DNA of 64,000 bases from Afifella pfennigii DSM 17143 (GCF_000688515.1 NZ_JHZK01000006.1:1-64000); one strand, 5' to 3'. Shown: positions 23,848 to 32,515, numbered from the stretch's first letter. Program-made: numbers and translations. Notes: a model not told the origin generated them from the sequence alone.

Positions 23848-24735
23848 ATGACCGAGCGACTGCGCTGGGACCGCGAGGGCCTTGGCTGGCCGAACCGCGA
23901 GGCGAGCCGTTTCGTTGAGGCGGCGGGCCTCAACTGGCATGTCCAGGAGATGGGGAAGGGGCCGCTTCTCCTCCTCGTCCACGGCACCGGCGCCACCACC
24001 CATTCCTGGGCCGCCATCCTGCCGCTGCTTTCGGCGCATTTCCGCGTCGTCGCCATGGACCTGCCGGGCCACGGCTTCACCGACAAGCCGGCGGCGCGTC
24101 GCCTGTCGATGCCGGGCATGGCGAAGGACCTTGCCGCCCTCCTCGACGCATTGGAGTTGAAGCCGCAGATGGTCGTCGGCCATTCCGCTGGCGCCGCCAT
24201 CTTGATGCGCATGTGCCTCGACGGGCTCGCCCATCCGAAGCTTCTCGTCAGCCTCAACGGCGCGCTTCTGCCGCTCTCCGGCATGGCCGGCCAGTTCTTC
24301 TCGCCCATGGCCAAGGCGATGGCGCGCTCCACGCTCTCGGCGCATTTCTTCTCCTGGAGCGCCACCCGCGACCGCCGCTCCGTGACCCGCCTCATCGACG
24401 GCACTGGCTCCAAGCTGCCGCGCCAGGACATCGAATGGTACGAGATGCTGGCGCGAAATCCCGGTCATGTCTGGGCCGCCATCAACATGATGGCCAATTG
24501 GGAACTCGGCCCCCTGGAGCGCGACATGACCAGGCTGGAGACCCCGCTGGTTCTCATCGCGGCCGGCGAGGATCGCTCCATCTCGCCGGAGACGGCCTTC
24601 CGGGTGAAGGAGAAGATTCCCGCCGCCGAGGTCGAATACGTGACCGGGCTCGGCCATCTGGCGCATGAGGAGGATCCGCAGGCGATGGCCGAGCTTTTCC
24701 TGCGCCTTGCCAGGAGCCACGGCATCGCCGCCTGA
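23848..24735 (+). CDS. bchO: BchO, alpha/beta hydrolase linked to Mg-chelatase
   Basis: 295 aa. An alpha/beta-hydrolase fold protein consistently placed after bchD in purple bacteria. Oxyanion-hole motif LLVHGTGATTHSW, nucleophile elbow VVGHSAGAA, and a late catalytic His in GLGHLAHEEDP are all present, so it is probably an active enzyme. Its reaction is unproven; a supporting role in Mg insertion is inferred in the literature from gene position. The start at MTERLRWD gives the usual N-terminus; an in-frame ATG at 23779 lies upstream. Confidence 0.93.
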   Translation: MTERLRWDREGLGWPNREASRFVEAAGLNWHVQEMGKGPLLLLVHGTGATTHSWAAILPLLSAHFRVVAMDLPGHGFTDKPAARRLSMPGMAKDLAALLDALELKPQMVVGHSAGAAILMRMCLDGLAHPKLLVSLNGALLPLSGMAGQFFSPMAKAMARSTLSAHFFSWSATRDRRSVTRLIDGTGSKLPRQDIEWYEMLARNPGHVWAAINMMANWELGPLERDMTRLETPLVLIAAGEDRSISPETAFRVKEKIPAAEVEYVTGLGHLAHEEDPQAMAELFLRLARSHGIAA

Positions 24736-24763
24736 ATTCGGGTGCCGGGACGCGCATGTCGCG

Positions 24764-24792
24764 TTGCCAGCGGCGCTTGGACAGGGTTAGAT
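24764..24792 (+). promoter_or_regulatory. Possible promoter of crtI
   Basis: TTGCCA (24764-24769), a 17-base spacer and TTAGAT (24787-24792). The -35 fits well and the -10 poorly. If used, transcription would begin at or next to the crtI ATG, making a leaderless message. An inverted repeat TTGGACA-N8-TGTCCAA spans 24777-24798. Confidence 0.3.
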
Positions 24793-24809
24793 GTCCAATC
24801 ATGTTGACA
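24792..24809. promoter_or_regulatory. PpsR/CrtJ box at crtI
   Basis: TGT-N12-ACA exactly matches the PpsR/CrtJ consensus and also the extended TGTC-N10-GACA form. It overlaps the proposed crtI start codon and the end of the possible -10 element. Another TGTCCAA-type half-palindrome overlaps it on the left. ppsR itself is in this window. Confidence 0.65.
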
Positions 24810-26333
24810 CGCGCCTCGCCCCATCTGCCCGTTTCCGACGATCTGAAGCGCCGGCCGCATGCCGTGGTCATCGGCTCCGGCTTCGGCGGACTCGCCGCGG
24901 CGGTGCGGCTCGGCGCGCGCGGCTACCGCGTCACCGTCCTGGAAAAGCTCGATAGGCCGGGCGGGCGTGCCTATGTCTTCCGCCAGGATGGCTTCACTTT
25001 CGATTCCGGTCCGACCATCGTCACGGCGCCCTTCCTCCTGGAGGAGCTTTGGGAGCTTTGCGGGCGCCAGCTCTCCGACGATGTTGAGCTGAAATCGCTG
25101 ACGCCCTTCTACCGGCTGCGCTTCCACAATGGCGAGATCTTCGAATGCTGCGCCGACGCTGAGGCGATGCGGCGCGAGGTGGCGCGTTTCTCGCCTTCCG
25201 ATGTCGCCGGCTACGAGCGCTTCATGGCCGAGAGCGAGGAGATCTTCAAAGTCGGCTTCCAGGAGTTGGCGCATGTGCCGTTCGGCTCCCTCCTCGACAT
25301 GGCCAAGGTGCTGCCGGATTTCGTGCGCCTGCAGAGCTTCCGCAGCGTCTATGGCTGCGTCGCCCGCTACGTGAAGGACGAGCGGCTGAGGATCGCCCTC
25401 AGCTTCCATCCGCTGTTCATCGGCGCCAACCCCTTCTGCACGACCTCCATCTACGCCATGATCGCCCATCTGGAGCGTCACTGGGGCGTGCACTTCGTCA
25501 TGGGCGGCACCGGCAAGCTGGTGGAGGGCCTTGTCGGCCTCATTGAGGGGCAGGGCGGCTATGTCTGCACCAATGCGGAGGTCGGCGAGATCCTTCTGGG
25601 CAACGGCCGGGCCAAGGGCGTGCGGCTGAAGAGCGGCGAGACCGTCGAGGCCGACATCGTCGTCTCCAACGCCGATTCGGCCTGGACCTACCGGCATCTT
25701 CTGCCGGCCTCGGCCCGCAAGCGCTGGACCGACCGCAAGATCGACAAGGCCCGATATTCGATGAGCCTCTTCGTCTGGTATTTCGGCACCAGACGCCGCT
25801 ACGAGGACGTGGCGCACCACACCATCCTGCTTGGCCCACGCTACCGCGAGCTGCTCCACGACATCTTCGAGAAGAAACATCTCGCTCCCGATTTCAGCCT
25901 CTACCTGCATCGGCCGACGGCGACCGACCCTTCGCTGGCGCCCGACGGCTGCGACGCCTTCTATGTGCTCTCGCCCGTGCCGCATCTTGATTCGCAGACC
26001 GATTGGGCCGTCGCCGCCGAGCCCTATCGCCATAAGATCGAGAGCTTCCTGTCGCAGACCGTCCTGCCGGACCTTGCCGACAACCTCGTCTCCTCGCGGG
26101 TCGTGACGCCGGTGGATTTCCGCGAGCGTCTTCTGGCCTTCAAGGGCGCCGCTTTCGGCCTGGAGCCGGTCTTCCTGCAAAGCGCCTGGTTCCGCCCGCA
26201 CAATAAGAGCGAGGACGTGGAAGGCCTTTATCTCGTCGGCGCCGGCACGCATCCGGGCGCCGGCATACCCGGCGTTCTCTCATCCGCGAAAGTCCTCGAC
26301 CAGGTGGTGCCCGATGCGGCCGCTTTTGCCTGA
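24801..26333 (+). CDS. crtI: Phytoene desaturase CrtI
   Basis: 510 aa. Converts phytoene stepwise toward neurosporene or lycopene at the membrane. FAD-binding Rossmann motif VVIGSGFGGLAAAVRLGARG, then the DRPGGRAYVF and FDSGPTIVTAP segments of CrtI. The C-terminal flavin motif LYLVGAGTHPGAGIPGVL is intact. ATG at 24801 was chosen, though an in-frame ATG at 24756 is possible. The last 20 bases overlap crtB in another frame, indicating translational coupling. Confidence 0.96.
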   Translation: MLTRASPHLPVSDDLKRRPHAVVIGSGFGGLAAAVRLGARGYRVTVLEKLDRPGGRAYVFRQDGFTFDSGPTIVTAPFLLEELWELCGRQLSDDVELKSLTPFYRLRFHNGEIFECCADAEAMRREVARFSPSDVAGYERFMAESEEIFKVGFQELAHVPFGSLLDMAKVLPDFVRLQSFRSVYGCVARYVKDERLRIALSFHPLFIGANPFCTTSIYAMIAHLERHWGVHFVMGGTGKLVEGLVGLIEGQGGYVCTNAEVGEILLGNGRAKGVRLKSGETVEADIVVSNADSAWTYRHLLPASARKRWTDRKIDKARYSMSLFVWYFGTRRRYEDVAHHTILLGPRYRELLHDIFEKKHLAPDFSLYLHRPTATDPSLAPDGCDAFYVLSPVPHLDSQTDWAVAAEPYRHKIESFLSQTVLPDLADNLVSSRVVTPVDFRERLLAFKGAAFGLEPVFLQSAWFRPHNKSEDVEGLYLVGAGTHPGAGIPGVLSSAKVLDQVVPDAAAFA

Positions 26334-27429
26334 CCAGCCGTTGGCGAGCCCGGCCGATCACGCGGCCTGCCGCGAGCTGATTCGCACCGGCTCGCGCACC
26401 TTCTTCGCCGCCTCCATGCTCTTGCCGCCGCAGATCCGCGGGCCTTCCTACGCGCTTTACGGCTTTTGCCGGCTGTCGGACGATGCCATCGACCTTTCCG
26501 ACGGCGAGGCGGCGGCCTTGGACCGCCTGCGCCAGCGCCTCGACGCGGCCTATGCCGGCCGTCCGGTGCCGATCTCCGCCGACCGCGCCTTCGCCGATAT
26601 CGTCTTTCGCTACGGCATCCCGCGCGCCTTGCCGGAAGCTCTCTTGGACGGCTTCGCCTGGGACCTGGAGGGGCGCCGCTACGAGACGCTGGGCGAGCTC
26701 AACGCCTATGCCGCCCGCGTTGCCGCCTCCGTCGGCGCCATGATGGCGATGCTGATGGGCGAATGCGGCTATCCCGTCATCGCCCGCGCCTGCGATCTCG
26801 GCGTTGCCATGCAGCTCACCAATATCGCCCGCGATGTCGGCGAGGATGCCAGGAACGGGCGCATCTATCTGCCGCTCTCCTGGATGCGCGAGGCCGGCAT
26901 CGATCCGGATGCTTGGCTCGAGAACCCGCAGTTCAGTGATGAGCTCGGTGCCGTCATCCACCGCCTCCTGCGCACGGCCGACGAGCTTTACCTGCGCGCT
27001 TCCAGCGGCATCGCCCGGCTTCCCTGGCATTGCCGCCCGGCGATCCACGCCGCCTGCCGGCTCTATGCCGAGATCGGCCGCGAATTGGAGCGGCGCGGTC
27101 TCGATTCGGTGTCCCAGCGGGCCGTCGTACCGGCCTCGCGCAAGGCCTGGCTTCTTGCCCGCACCTCCACGACGCGGCTTTCCGGCGCCGAGGGCCTCGC
27201 CTTCGAGCCGCTGGCCGAGACGCAGTTCCTTGTCGACGCGGCCATGACGGCGGCCCATTCGCCGTATCTCAGGCGCAGCATTCGTCGCCGCGGCGTTGGC
27301 GAACATGCTGAGTGGGTGATCGACCTCTTCACCGTGCTTGCCGAGCGCGACGCCATGACGAGCGACAACCCGGCTGGACAGCAAGGCCTGTTACGACATG
27401 CGCCGGCGATTCAAGATTCCGGGGCTTGA
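26314..27429 (+). CDS. crtB: Phytoene synthase CrtB
   Basis: 371 aa. Condenses two geranylgeranyl diphosphates to phytoene. The two aspartate-rich motifs are present: RLSDDAIDLSDG (about residues 53-64) and IARDVGEDARNGRIYLP (about 170-186). The helix containing SVGAMMAMLMG is typical. The start overlaps the end of crtI by 20 bases. The C-terminus is extended by about 30 polar residues beyond the conserved fold. Two micro-ORFs follow on the same strand. Confidence 0.96.
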   Translation: MRPLLPDQPLASPADHAACRELIRTGSRTFFAASMLLPPQIRGPSYALYGFCRLSDDAIDLSDGEAAALDRLRQRLDAAYAGRPVPISADRAFADIVFRYGIPRALPEALLDGFAWDLEGRRYETLGELNAYAARVAASVGAMMAMLMGECGYPVIARACDLGVAMQLTNIARDVGEDARNGRIYLPLSWMREAGIDPDAWLENPQFSDELGAVIHRLLRTADELYLRASSGIARLPWHCRPAIHAACRLYAEIGRELERRGLDSVSQRAVVPASRKAWLLARTSTTRLSGAEGLAFEPLAETQFLVDAAMTAAHSPYLRRSIRRRGVGEHAEWVIDLFTVLAERDAMTSDNPAGQQGLLRHAPAIQDSGA

Positions 27430-27557
27430 CGCGTAACGGCGGCGCTATCGGGCGGATCCGCTTCCACCGAGGTGGATTGATTTTGGTTCTCACTGCCCAA
27501 GTTTCCTAAAGACCAGGAAGCAAGGACTGGATGATTCAGGCAGCAGTGGAGGAGCGA

Positions 27558-27707
27558 ATGGGCCCGGGCCCGATGATACTTTTCGAGGTCGTCATCCTCG
27601 GCGGTGTGGTTGCCTTCTGTATCTGGGAACTCGTCTCGCTGCGGCGCGACCGGCTGCGCATGGAGCGCGAGGCGGAGCGGGAAGAGAAGACGGAGCTTTC
27701 CGGCTGA
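27558..27707 (+). CDS. 49-aa single-span membrane protein, unknown, after crtB
   Basis: The ORF starts at ATG with a strong GGAGGAG site; an in-frame ATG at 27531 with a weaker AAGGA site would add nine residues. The product has a short N-terminus MGPGPM, a hydrophobic span of about 20 residues (ILFEVVILGGVVAFCIWELV), then a highly charged helix (LRRDRLRMEREAEREEKTE). Positive charges follow the span, suggesting N-out/C-in. It follows crtB on the same strand with good coding character. No family recognised; it could assist carotenoid or photosystem assembly, by position only. Confidence 0.6.
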   Translation: MGPGPMILFEVVILGGVVAFCIWELVSLRRDRLRMEREAEREEKTELSG

Positions 27708-27807
27708 GCAGGCTCCGGGCGGGGTGCCGCGCGTCGCTGCGCCGCTTGTGACACGCAACCAGGCTCCTTACTCTCCGCGCGCCCAGTGAGAACAAGGGAG
27801 AAGGGCA

Positions 27808-27918
27808 ATGGGTGAGATGGCACTGCTTCAATCGCTAACGCTGATGACCATCGGCGGTCTCATCGCGCTGGCGATCGTCTTCATCGTCTACAAATTGCGC
27901 AGCGGCCGCAAGCGCTGA
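27808..27918 (+). CDS. 36-aa single-span membrane protein, unknown
   Basis: The ATG has a GGGAGAAGGG site. The product is MGEMALLQSLTLM followed by a hydrophobic stretch (TIGGLIALAIVFIVYKL) and a basic tail RSGRKR. It lies 100 bases after the 49-aa ORF on the same strand and ends 20 bases before the convergent crtC. Size and topology resemble the short membrane subunits found in photosynthetic and respiratory complexes, but no homology is claimed. Confidence 0.55.
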   Translation: MGEMALLQSLTLMTIGGLIALAIVFIVYKLRSGRKR

Positions 27919-27938
27919 AGCTTGCGATTCGGCTGGAG

Positions 27939-29000
27939 CTATCCCGCGCGCGGCATGCGGAAGGGCAGGAGCATCTTGACCCAGCCGCTGCGGAAGCGTT
28001 CCAGCGACAGGCTCTCATGCACCGCCGTCACCTCGGCGCCCGCGAGCCGGGTCTTCACCAGCGAGCGGGCATAGAAGGGCGTATCCTCCAATGTCTTGAC
28101 GACCTTCGCCTCGCCCTCGCTATGGATGGCGCGGGCGATCCGCCAAACGGGCGCCGTCGGCAGCGGCGCCGGGCGCGGCGGCGTAAAGGGGGCAGCGCCT
28201 CCCTGTTGGTCGAAGAGAAGCGCCAGCGTCTTTTGCCCGCCTTGGCGGCGTTGCATGTCGTAAAGGACCGCTCCGCCGTCTGGATGTGGCGCGCGCGACC
28301 AGTCCCATGAGACGAAGCCGTCTTCCAGCGGCTCGCTTCCCCAATTGCTGTCCAGATAGGCCTTGCCCTGCCAGGCGAGTTGCGGCCGCTCCATGCGCAC
28401 GATGGCGCGTCCGGCCGGCGCGATCGGCCACCATTGGTGACGGCCGGCCTCGTCGAGCGCATAGGGACCCGGCGTCATCGCCGCGGGCTCGATGCGCACC
28501 ACGCCGCGCAGGCGCGAGGGGATCGGCACCGTCACTTCCTCGATGCGGATGGTCAGCGCCGTACCGTCGAAAGTGAGCGCGCTCGGGCCGACGACCATCG
28601 CTTCGCCGCTGCGCTTGAGCGCGGAAGCCCCGCGCTCCGTCATCGACCAGCGTTTGCCTCCCCGTCCGTAGAGTGCCACGTTGAGACCGCAGAAATTCTC
28701 CGGATCGGGCGTGCCGCGTTGCCGTGCCCAGGCGTAATAGGGCGAGAAGACGGAGCCTACGAAGGCGATGATCGTCAGGCCGTGACGTCCGTCGTCGCTG
28801 AGCGCGTCGACATACCACCAGCGATAGCCGCCAGACTCTACCTTGGCGTCGAAGCGAAGTCGCTGAGAAGCCGCTCCGCCGCCATGTGCCCCGACAGGGC
28901 CGCCATCGGCACCCCCGCTCCCGGATGCACGCTGCCCCCCGCCAGATAGAGGCCCGGCAGCCGTGTCGTCGCTCCCAGACGCTCGAAGGAGGCCTTCCAT
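27939..29000 (-). CDS. crtC: Carotenoid 1,2-hydratase CrtC (start uncertain)
   Basis: Adds water to the psi end-group of neurosporene/lycopene-type carotenoids. The conserved protein begins near GGYRWWYVDALSDDGRHG and includes IIAFVGSVFSPYYAWARQRG, LNVALYGRGGKRWSMTERG, YLDSNWGSEPLEDGFVSWDW and a C-terminal LSLERFRSGWVKMLLPFRMP. No ATG, GTG or TTG occurs in frame close to the conserved N-terminus. The nearest is ATG at 29000, which gives 353 aa and overlaps crtD by 163 bases. Either the protein has an unusual N-terminal extension encoded inside crtD, or a rare start codon is used. Product identity is firm and the 5' end is not. Confidence 0.9.
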   Translation of the reverse strand: MEGLLRASGSDDTAAGPLSGGGQRASGSGGADGGPVGAHGGGAASQRLRFDAKVESGGYRWWYVDALSDDGRHGLTIIAFVGSVFSPYYAWARQRGTPDPENFCGLNVALYGRGGKRWSMTERGASALKRSGEAMVVGPSALTFDGTALTIRIEEVTVPIPSRLRGVVRIEPAAMTPGPYALDEAGRHQWWPIAPAGRAIVRMERPQLAWQGKAYLDSNWGSEPLEDGFVSWDWSRAPHPDGGAVLYDMQRRQGGQKTLALLFDQQGGAAPFTPPRPAPLPTAPVWRIARAIHSEGEAKVVKTLEDTPFYARSLVKTRLAGAEVTAVHESLSLERFRSGWVKMLLPFRMPRAG

Positions 29001-30337
29001 CCGTGCGAGGCCTGGCCGTAGAGCGCTCCCCCCGTCGCCGGGAACAGCCTCTCGAACTCGTTCGGCCCCGTCAGCACCTTCGCTGCGGCCGGCCCCTGAA
29101 ACTTCAGGCCGCATCTTTCCATCAGGGCCAATGTCCGTTCCTCGCATCGGGCAATCTCCTCGACCTCCAAGGGCCTTCTATCGCCGCGGGCCGGCGCGTT
29201 CACCAGGATGAAAAGCCGCTCCGGGCCTGCAGGTCGATCCGCCGCATCGTCACGGTCCTGGGCGCACACATAGACGGTGGGCACCTCCGGCAACTCGCCC
29301 GCCTTGAAGATGGCCTCGAACTCGCCCGCATAGTCGCGCGAGAAGAAGACGTTGTGGCGGATGAGCGGAAATCCTTCCGTCTCGGCGAGAAGGCAGAAGG
29401 TGAGGGCCGAAAGCGAGCGCTCTGCGCCGCCGGGCAGGCGGATGGCACTCGCTGCATCCGCCCCGAAATGCCCGCCCGCGAGCGCCGCCACATCGGCGTT
29501 GAGAACGATGGCGTCGGCCTGGAGCCTCTCGCCGGAGGCAAGCCGCACGCCGCGGGCAGCCCCGTTTTCGACGACGATCTCGCCGACCGCCTCGCCGTAA
29601 CGGATCTGCGCCCCCCTCTCGCCTGCAAGGCGGGCGAGCGTCGCCGCCACCTGATGCATGCCGCCCTCCACCAGCCACACCCCCTCCTGTTCCACATGGG
29701 CGATCAGCATCAGCGTCGCCGGGGAGAGGAAGGGGGAGGAGCCGCAATAGGTGGAATAGCGCCCGAAGAGCTGGCGCAGCCGCTCGTCTTTGAAGAATCG
29801 TCCGAGTTCCTGCCAGAGCGTCGTGAAAGGGCTGATCTGCATGAGGCCCGGAAGCCCGGCGAGGCCGGCCCTGCGGATGAGGCTGGCGACGCTCGGCCGC
29901 GCGGCGCGGATGAACGGCTCCTCGAGCGTTTCGAAGATGCGCTTGGCGCGCGCGCAGAAGCGGAGATAGCCGCGCGCCTCCTCAGGCCCGGCGAAGGCGC
30001 CGATCGCCTCCGCGCTCGCCTCCATGTCGGCGAAGAGGTCGAGCCGTTCATCCTCGCTCCAGGCATGGCGCGCCAGGATGTGGGCCGGCTTGACGGCGAG
30101 CTCGGCCTCCATGGAAAGGCCGGCGGCGGCGAAGATCTCCTCAAACAGGGGCCGCATGGTGAAGACCGTCGGCCCGCCGTCGATGCGCGCATGGCCGACT
30201 GCGACCTCGCGCATCTTGCCGCCTGGCGCCTTTTCCTTCTCCATGAGGGTGACGTCGGCACCCGCCGCGGCGAGCCTGAGGGCGGCCACCAGGCCGCCGA
30301 TTCCGGCCCCGACGACGATCACCTTTTGCGTGCGCAC
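28838..30337 (-). CDS. crtD: Methoxyneurosporene dehydrogenase CrtD (carotenoid 3,4-desaturase)
   Basis: 499 aa, CrtI-related flavoprotein. FAD motif IVVGAGIGGLVAALRLAAAG at the N-terminus, IDGGPTVFTMRPLFEEIF typical of CrtD, and C-terminal GLYLAGGSVHPGAGVPMAAL. The start was set at a GTG (30337) about nine bases after AGGAGGA; an in-frame TTG at 30370 is less likely. It is the first gene of the minus-strand crtD-crtC pair, divergent from crtE, with a PpsR box between them. Confidence 0.94.
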   Translation of the reverse strand: MRTQKVIVVGAGIGGLVAALRLAAAGADVTLMEKEKAPGGKMREVAVGHARIDGGPTVFTMRPLFEEIFAAAGLSMEAELAVKPAHILARHAWSEDERLDLFADMEASAEAIGAFAGPEEARGYLRFCARAKRIFETLEEPFIRAARPSVASLIRRAGLAGLPGLMQISPFTTLWQELGRFFKDERLRQLFGRYSTYCGSSPFLSPATLMLIAHVEQEGVWLVEGGMHQVAATLARLAGERGAQIRYGEAVGEIVVENGAARGVRLASGERLQADAIVLNADVAALAGGHFGADAASAIRLPGGAERSLSALTFCLLAETEGFPLIRHNVFFSRDYAGEFEAIFKAGELPEVPTVYVCAQDRDDAADRPAGPERLFILVNAPARGDRRPLEVEEIARCEERTLALMERCGLKFQGPAAAKVLTGPNEFERLFPATGGALYGQASHGWKASFERLGATTRLPGLYLAGGSVHPGAGVPMAALSGHMAAERLLSDFASTPR

Positions 30338-30393
30338 CGCGACATTTCCTCCTGCGCAAGACCCGCACAAAGCATTGACTTACGGGTAGCATC

Positions 30394-30411
30394 TGTCCAT
30401 CCTGATTGACA
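30394..30411. promoter_or_regulatory. PpsR/CrtJ box between crtD and crtE
   Basis: TGT-N12-ACA (TGTC...GACA) is an exact consensus. A second, imperfect box with 14 rather than 12 bases between TGT and ACA spans 30418-30437, next to a TTTGT-GAC-ACAAA-like palindrome. TTGACA at 30406-30411 within the box could be a -35 element for crtE. The position suits repression of both divergent units. Confidence 0.65.
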
Positions 30412-30460
30412 CTTCTTTGTGACAACAAAGACTGACAGAACGGGAGCTTAGGGGAGCGTC

Positions 30461-31333
30461 ATGGAAGCCATGGTCCGTATCGAACAGGCTCTCGACATGG
30501 CGGTGAGCCATGCCGAAGCGGCCGGCGCGCCGCCGCAACTGGCCGAGGCCATGCGCTATGCCGTCTTTCCCGGCGGCGCCCGCATCCGCCCGCGCCTGTG
30601 TCTTGCGGCCGCAGGCGCCTGCGGCGACGACGAGCCGGCGCTGGCCAGCGCCGCCGCCGCCGCCCTGGAACTGATGCACTGCGCCTCGCTGGTGCATGAC
30701 GATCTGCCCTGCTTCGACGATGCGGAGTTGCGGCGCGGCCGGCCTTCGGTGCACCGCGCCTTCAACGAGCCCCTGGCGGTGCTCGCCGGCGACGGCCTCA
30801 TCGTTCTTGCCTTTGAGACGCTGGCGCGCGCCGGCGCGGGCTCGCCGAATCGTCTGGCCTCGCTGGTCCTGACGCTCGGGCGCGCCGTCGGCATGCCCTC
30901 CGGCATCGTCGCCGGCCAGGGCTGGGAGAGCGAGCCGCGCGTTTCCGTCGCCGAATATCACCGCGCCAAGACCGGCGCCCTCTTCGTCGCCGCGACGGTG
31001 TCGGGCGCGGTGGCGGCCGGTGCCGATCCCGGCCCCTGGCGGGCGCTCGGCGAGCGGCTCGGCGAGGCCTATCAGGTGGCCGACGATCTGCGCGATGCCG
31101 TGGCGGCCGAGGATGAGCTCGGCAAGCCGGTCGGCTGTGATGCGCGGCTCGGACGTCCGAGCACGGTGCGCGAGCTCGGCGTACACGGCACGGTGGAAAA
31201 GCTCACCCGTCTCGTTTCCGGAGCGGTCGAGGCGGTGCCCGATTGCCAGGGCGCCGACGAGTTGAAGGCGCTGGTCATGTCCGAAGCCAAGCGGCTGGTG
31301 CCCAAGAAGCTTTCCGACCGCGTCGCGGCGTAA
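30461..31333 (+). CDS. crtE: Geranylgeranyl diphosphate synthase CrtE
   Basis: 290 aa. Makes C20 geranylgeranyl diphosphate for phytoene and for the bacteriochlorophyll tail. First aspartate-rich motif HDDLPCFDDAELRRG (about residues 85-99), second motif DDLRD (about 210-214). FPGGARIRPRL binds the allylic diphosphate. It heads a plus-strand run with crtF (37-base gap). Confidence 0.95.
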   Translation: MEAMVRIEQALDMAVSHAEAAGAPPQLAEAMRYAVFPGGARIRPRLCLAAAGACGDDEPALASAAAAALELMHCASLVHDDLPCFDDAELRRGRPSVHRAFNEPLAVLAGDGLIVLAFETLARAGAGSPNRLASLVLTLGRAVGMPSGIVAGQGWESEPRVSVAEYHRAKTGALFVAATVSGAVAAGADPGPWRALGERLGEAYQVADDLRDAVAAEDELGKPVGCDARLGRPSTVRELGVHGTVEKLTRLVSGAVEAVPDCQGADELKALVMSEAKRLVPKKLSDRVAA

Positions 31334-31369
31334 GGCCGACAGGAGCTCGGTGCTCCTCGGAAAACGAAG

Positions 31370-32515
31370 ATGCAGGCCTCCGATCTTGCGACGTTCTGGC
31401 TGGAGCCGGTCCTGTCGCTACGCGACCGGCTGGTGGCGAGCCCGCGCTTCAGGCAATGGGCGGCCGCCAACCCGCTGACCCGACCGATCGCGCGGCGCCA
31501 GGCGCGCTCGCTTTTCGATATCACCGCCGGCTTCGTCTATTCCCAGGTGCTGGCCGCCTGCGTGCGCCTGCAGCTCTTCGACGTTCTGGCGGCCGGCCCG
31601 CAGAGCGTGCCGGTGCTCGCCCAGCGCCTCGGCCTTAGCGAGGAGGCGACCTCGCGTCTTCTCCAGGCGGCCGGCTCGCTGCGCCTTGTCTCGCGCCGCC
31701 GCGGCGGTCGCTGGGGCCTCGGGCCTCTCGGCGCGGCGATGATCGGCAATCCCGGCATCGCCGCGATGGTGGAGCATCACGCCATGCTCTATGCCGACCT
31801 CAAGGAGCCGCTCGCCCTGCTGCGCCAGGAGGGGGGCGCCCGCCAGTTGGAGAATTACTGGTCCTACGCCAAGGCCGAGGAACCGGCGAACCTGCCGGCC
31901 GAGAGGGTCGGCGCCTACACCCAGTTGATGGGCACCTCCCAGACGATGATCTCGCAGGAGATCCTCGCCGCCTATCCGCTCGACAAGCATCGCGCCGTCC
32001 TGGATGTCGGCGGCGGCGACGGGACGTTCTTGATGGCGGCCGGCGAGAAGGCGCCGCATCTGCGGCTGATGCTCTTCGATTTGCCGCCGGTGGCGGCGCG
32101 GGCCCAGCAGCGATTCGCCGACAAGGGGCTGGGCGAGCGGGCGCTGGCCTTGGGCGGCGATTTCCTGCGCGATCCGCTGCCGCAGGGCGCCGATCTCATT
32201 ACCCTGGTCCGAATCGTTCATGACCACCCCGACGAGGCGGTGATGACGCTCTTGCGCGCCGCCCGTGTCGCCTTGCCGCAAGACGGCAAGCTCTTGATCG
32301 CCGAGCCGATGGCGGCAAGCCCGGCGAGCGAGCCTGCAAGCGACGCCTATTTCGGATTTTACCTGATGGCGATGGGCCGCGGACGGCCCCGTTCCGTGCC
32401 GGAAATCCGCACCATGCTGCGCCGCGCCGGCTTCGCCCGCACCCGCCTTCTGCCGAGCCCGACACCCGTCCTGGCGCGCGTTTTGGTCGCCACCCCGGAT
32501 CATTCCAATGTGTAA
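31370..32515 (+). CDS. crtF: Hydroxyneurosporene O-methyltransferase CrtF
   Basis: 381 aa. SAM-dependent methylation of the 1-hydroxy carotenoid to the methoxy form, completing spirilloxanthin-type end groups. An N-terminal dimerisation/winged-helix region (about 40-150) precedes the Rossmann SAM domain with AVLDVGGGDGTFLMAAGE (about 207-224). Later VRIVHDHPDEAVMTLLRAAR and IAEPMAASPASEP fit class I plant-type O-methyltransferases. The stop codon overlaps the first PpsR-like box of bchC. Confidence 0.94.
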   Translation: MQASDLATFWLEPVLSLRDRLVASPRFRQWAAANPLTRPIARRQARSLFDITAGFVYSQVLAACVRLQLFDVLAAGPQSVPVLAQRLGLSEEATSRLLQAAGSLRLVSRRRGGRWGLGPLGAAMIGNPGIAAMVEHHAMLYADLKEPLALLRQEGGARQLENYWSYAKAEEPANLPAERVGAYTQLMGTSQTMISQEILAAYPLDKHRAVLDVGGGDGTFLMAAGEKAPHLRLMLFDLPPVAARAQQRFADKGLGERALALGGDFLRDPLPQGADLITLVRIVHDHPDEAVMTLLRAARVALPQDGKLLIAEPMAASPASEPASDAYFGFYLMAMGRGRPRSVPEIRTMLRRAGFARTRLLPSPTPVLARVLVATPDHSNV

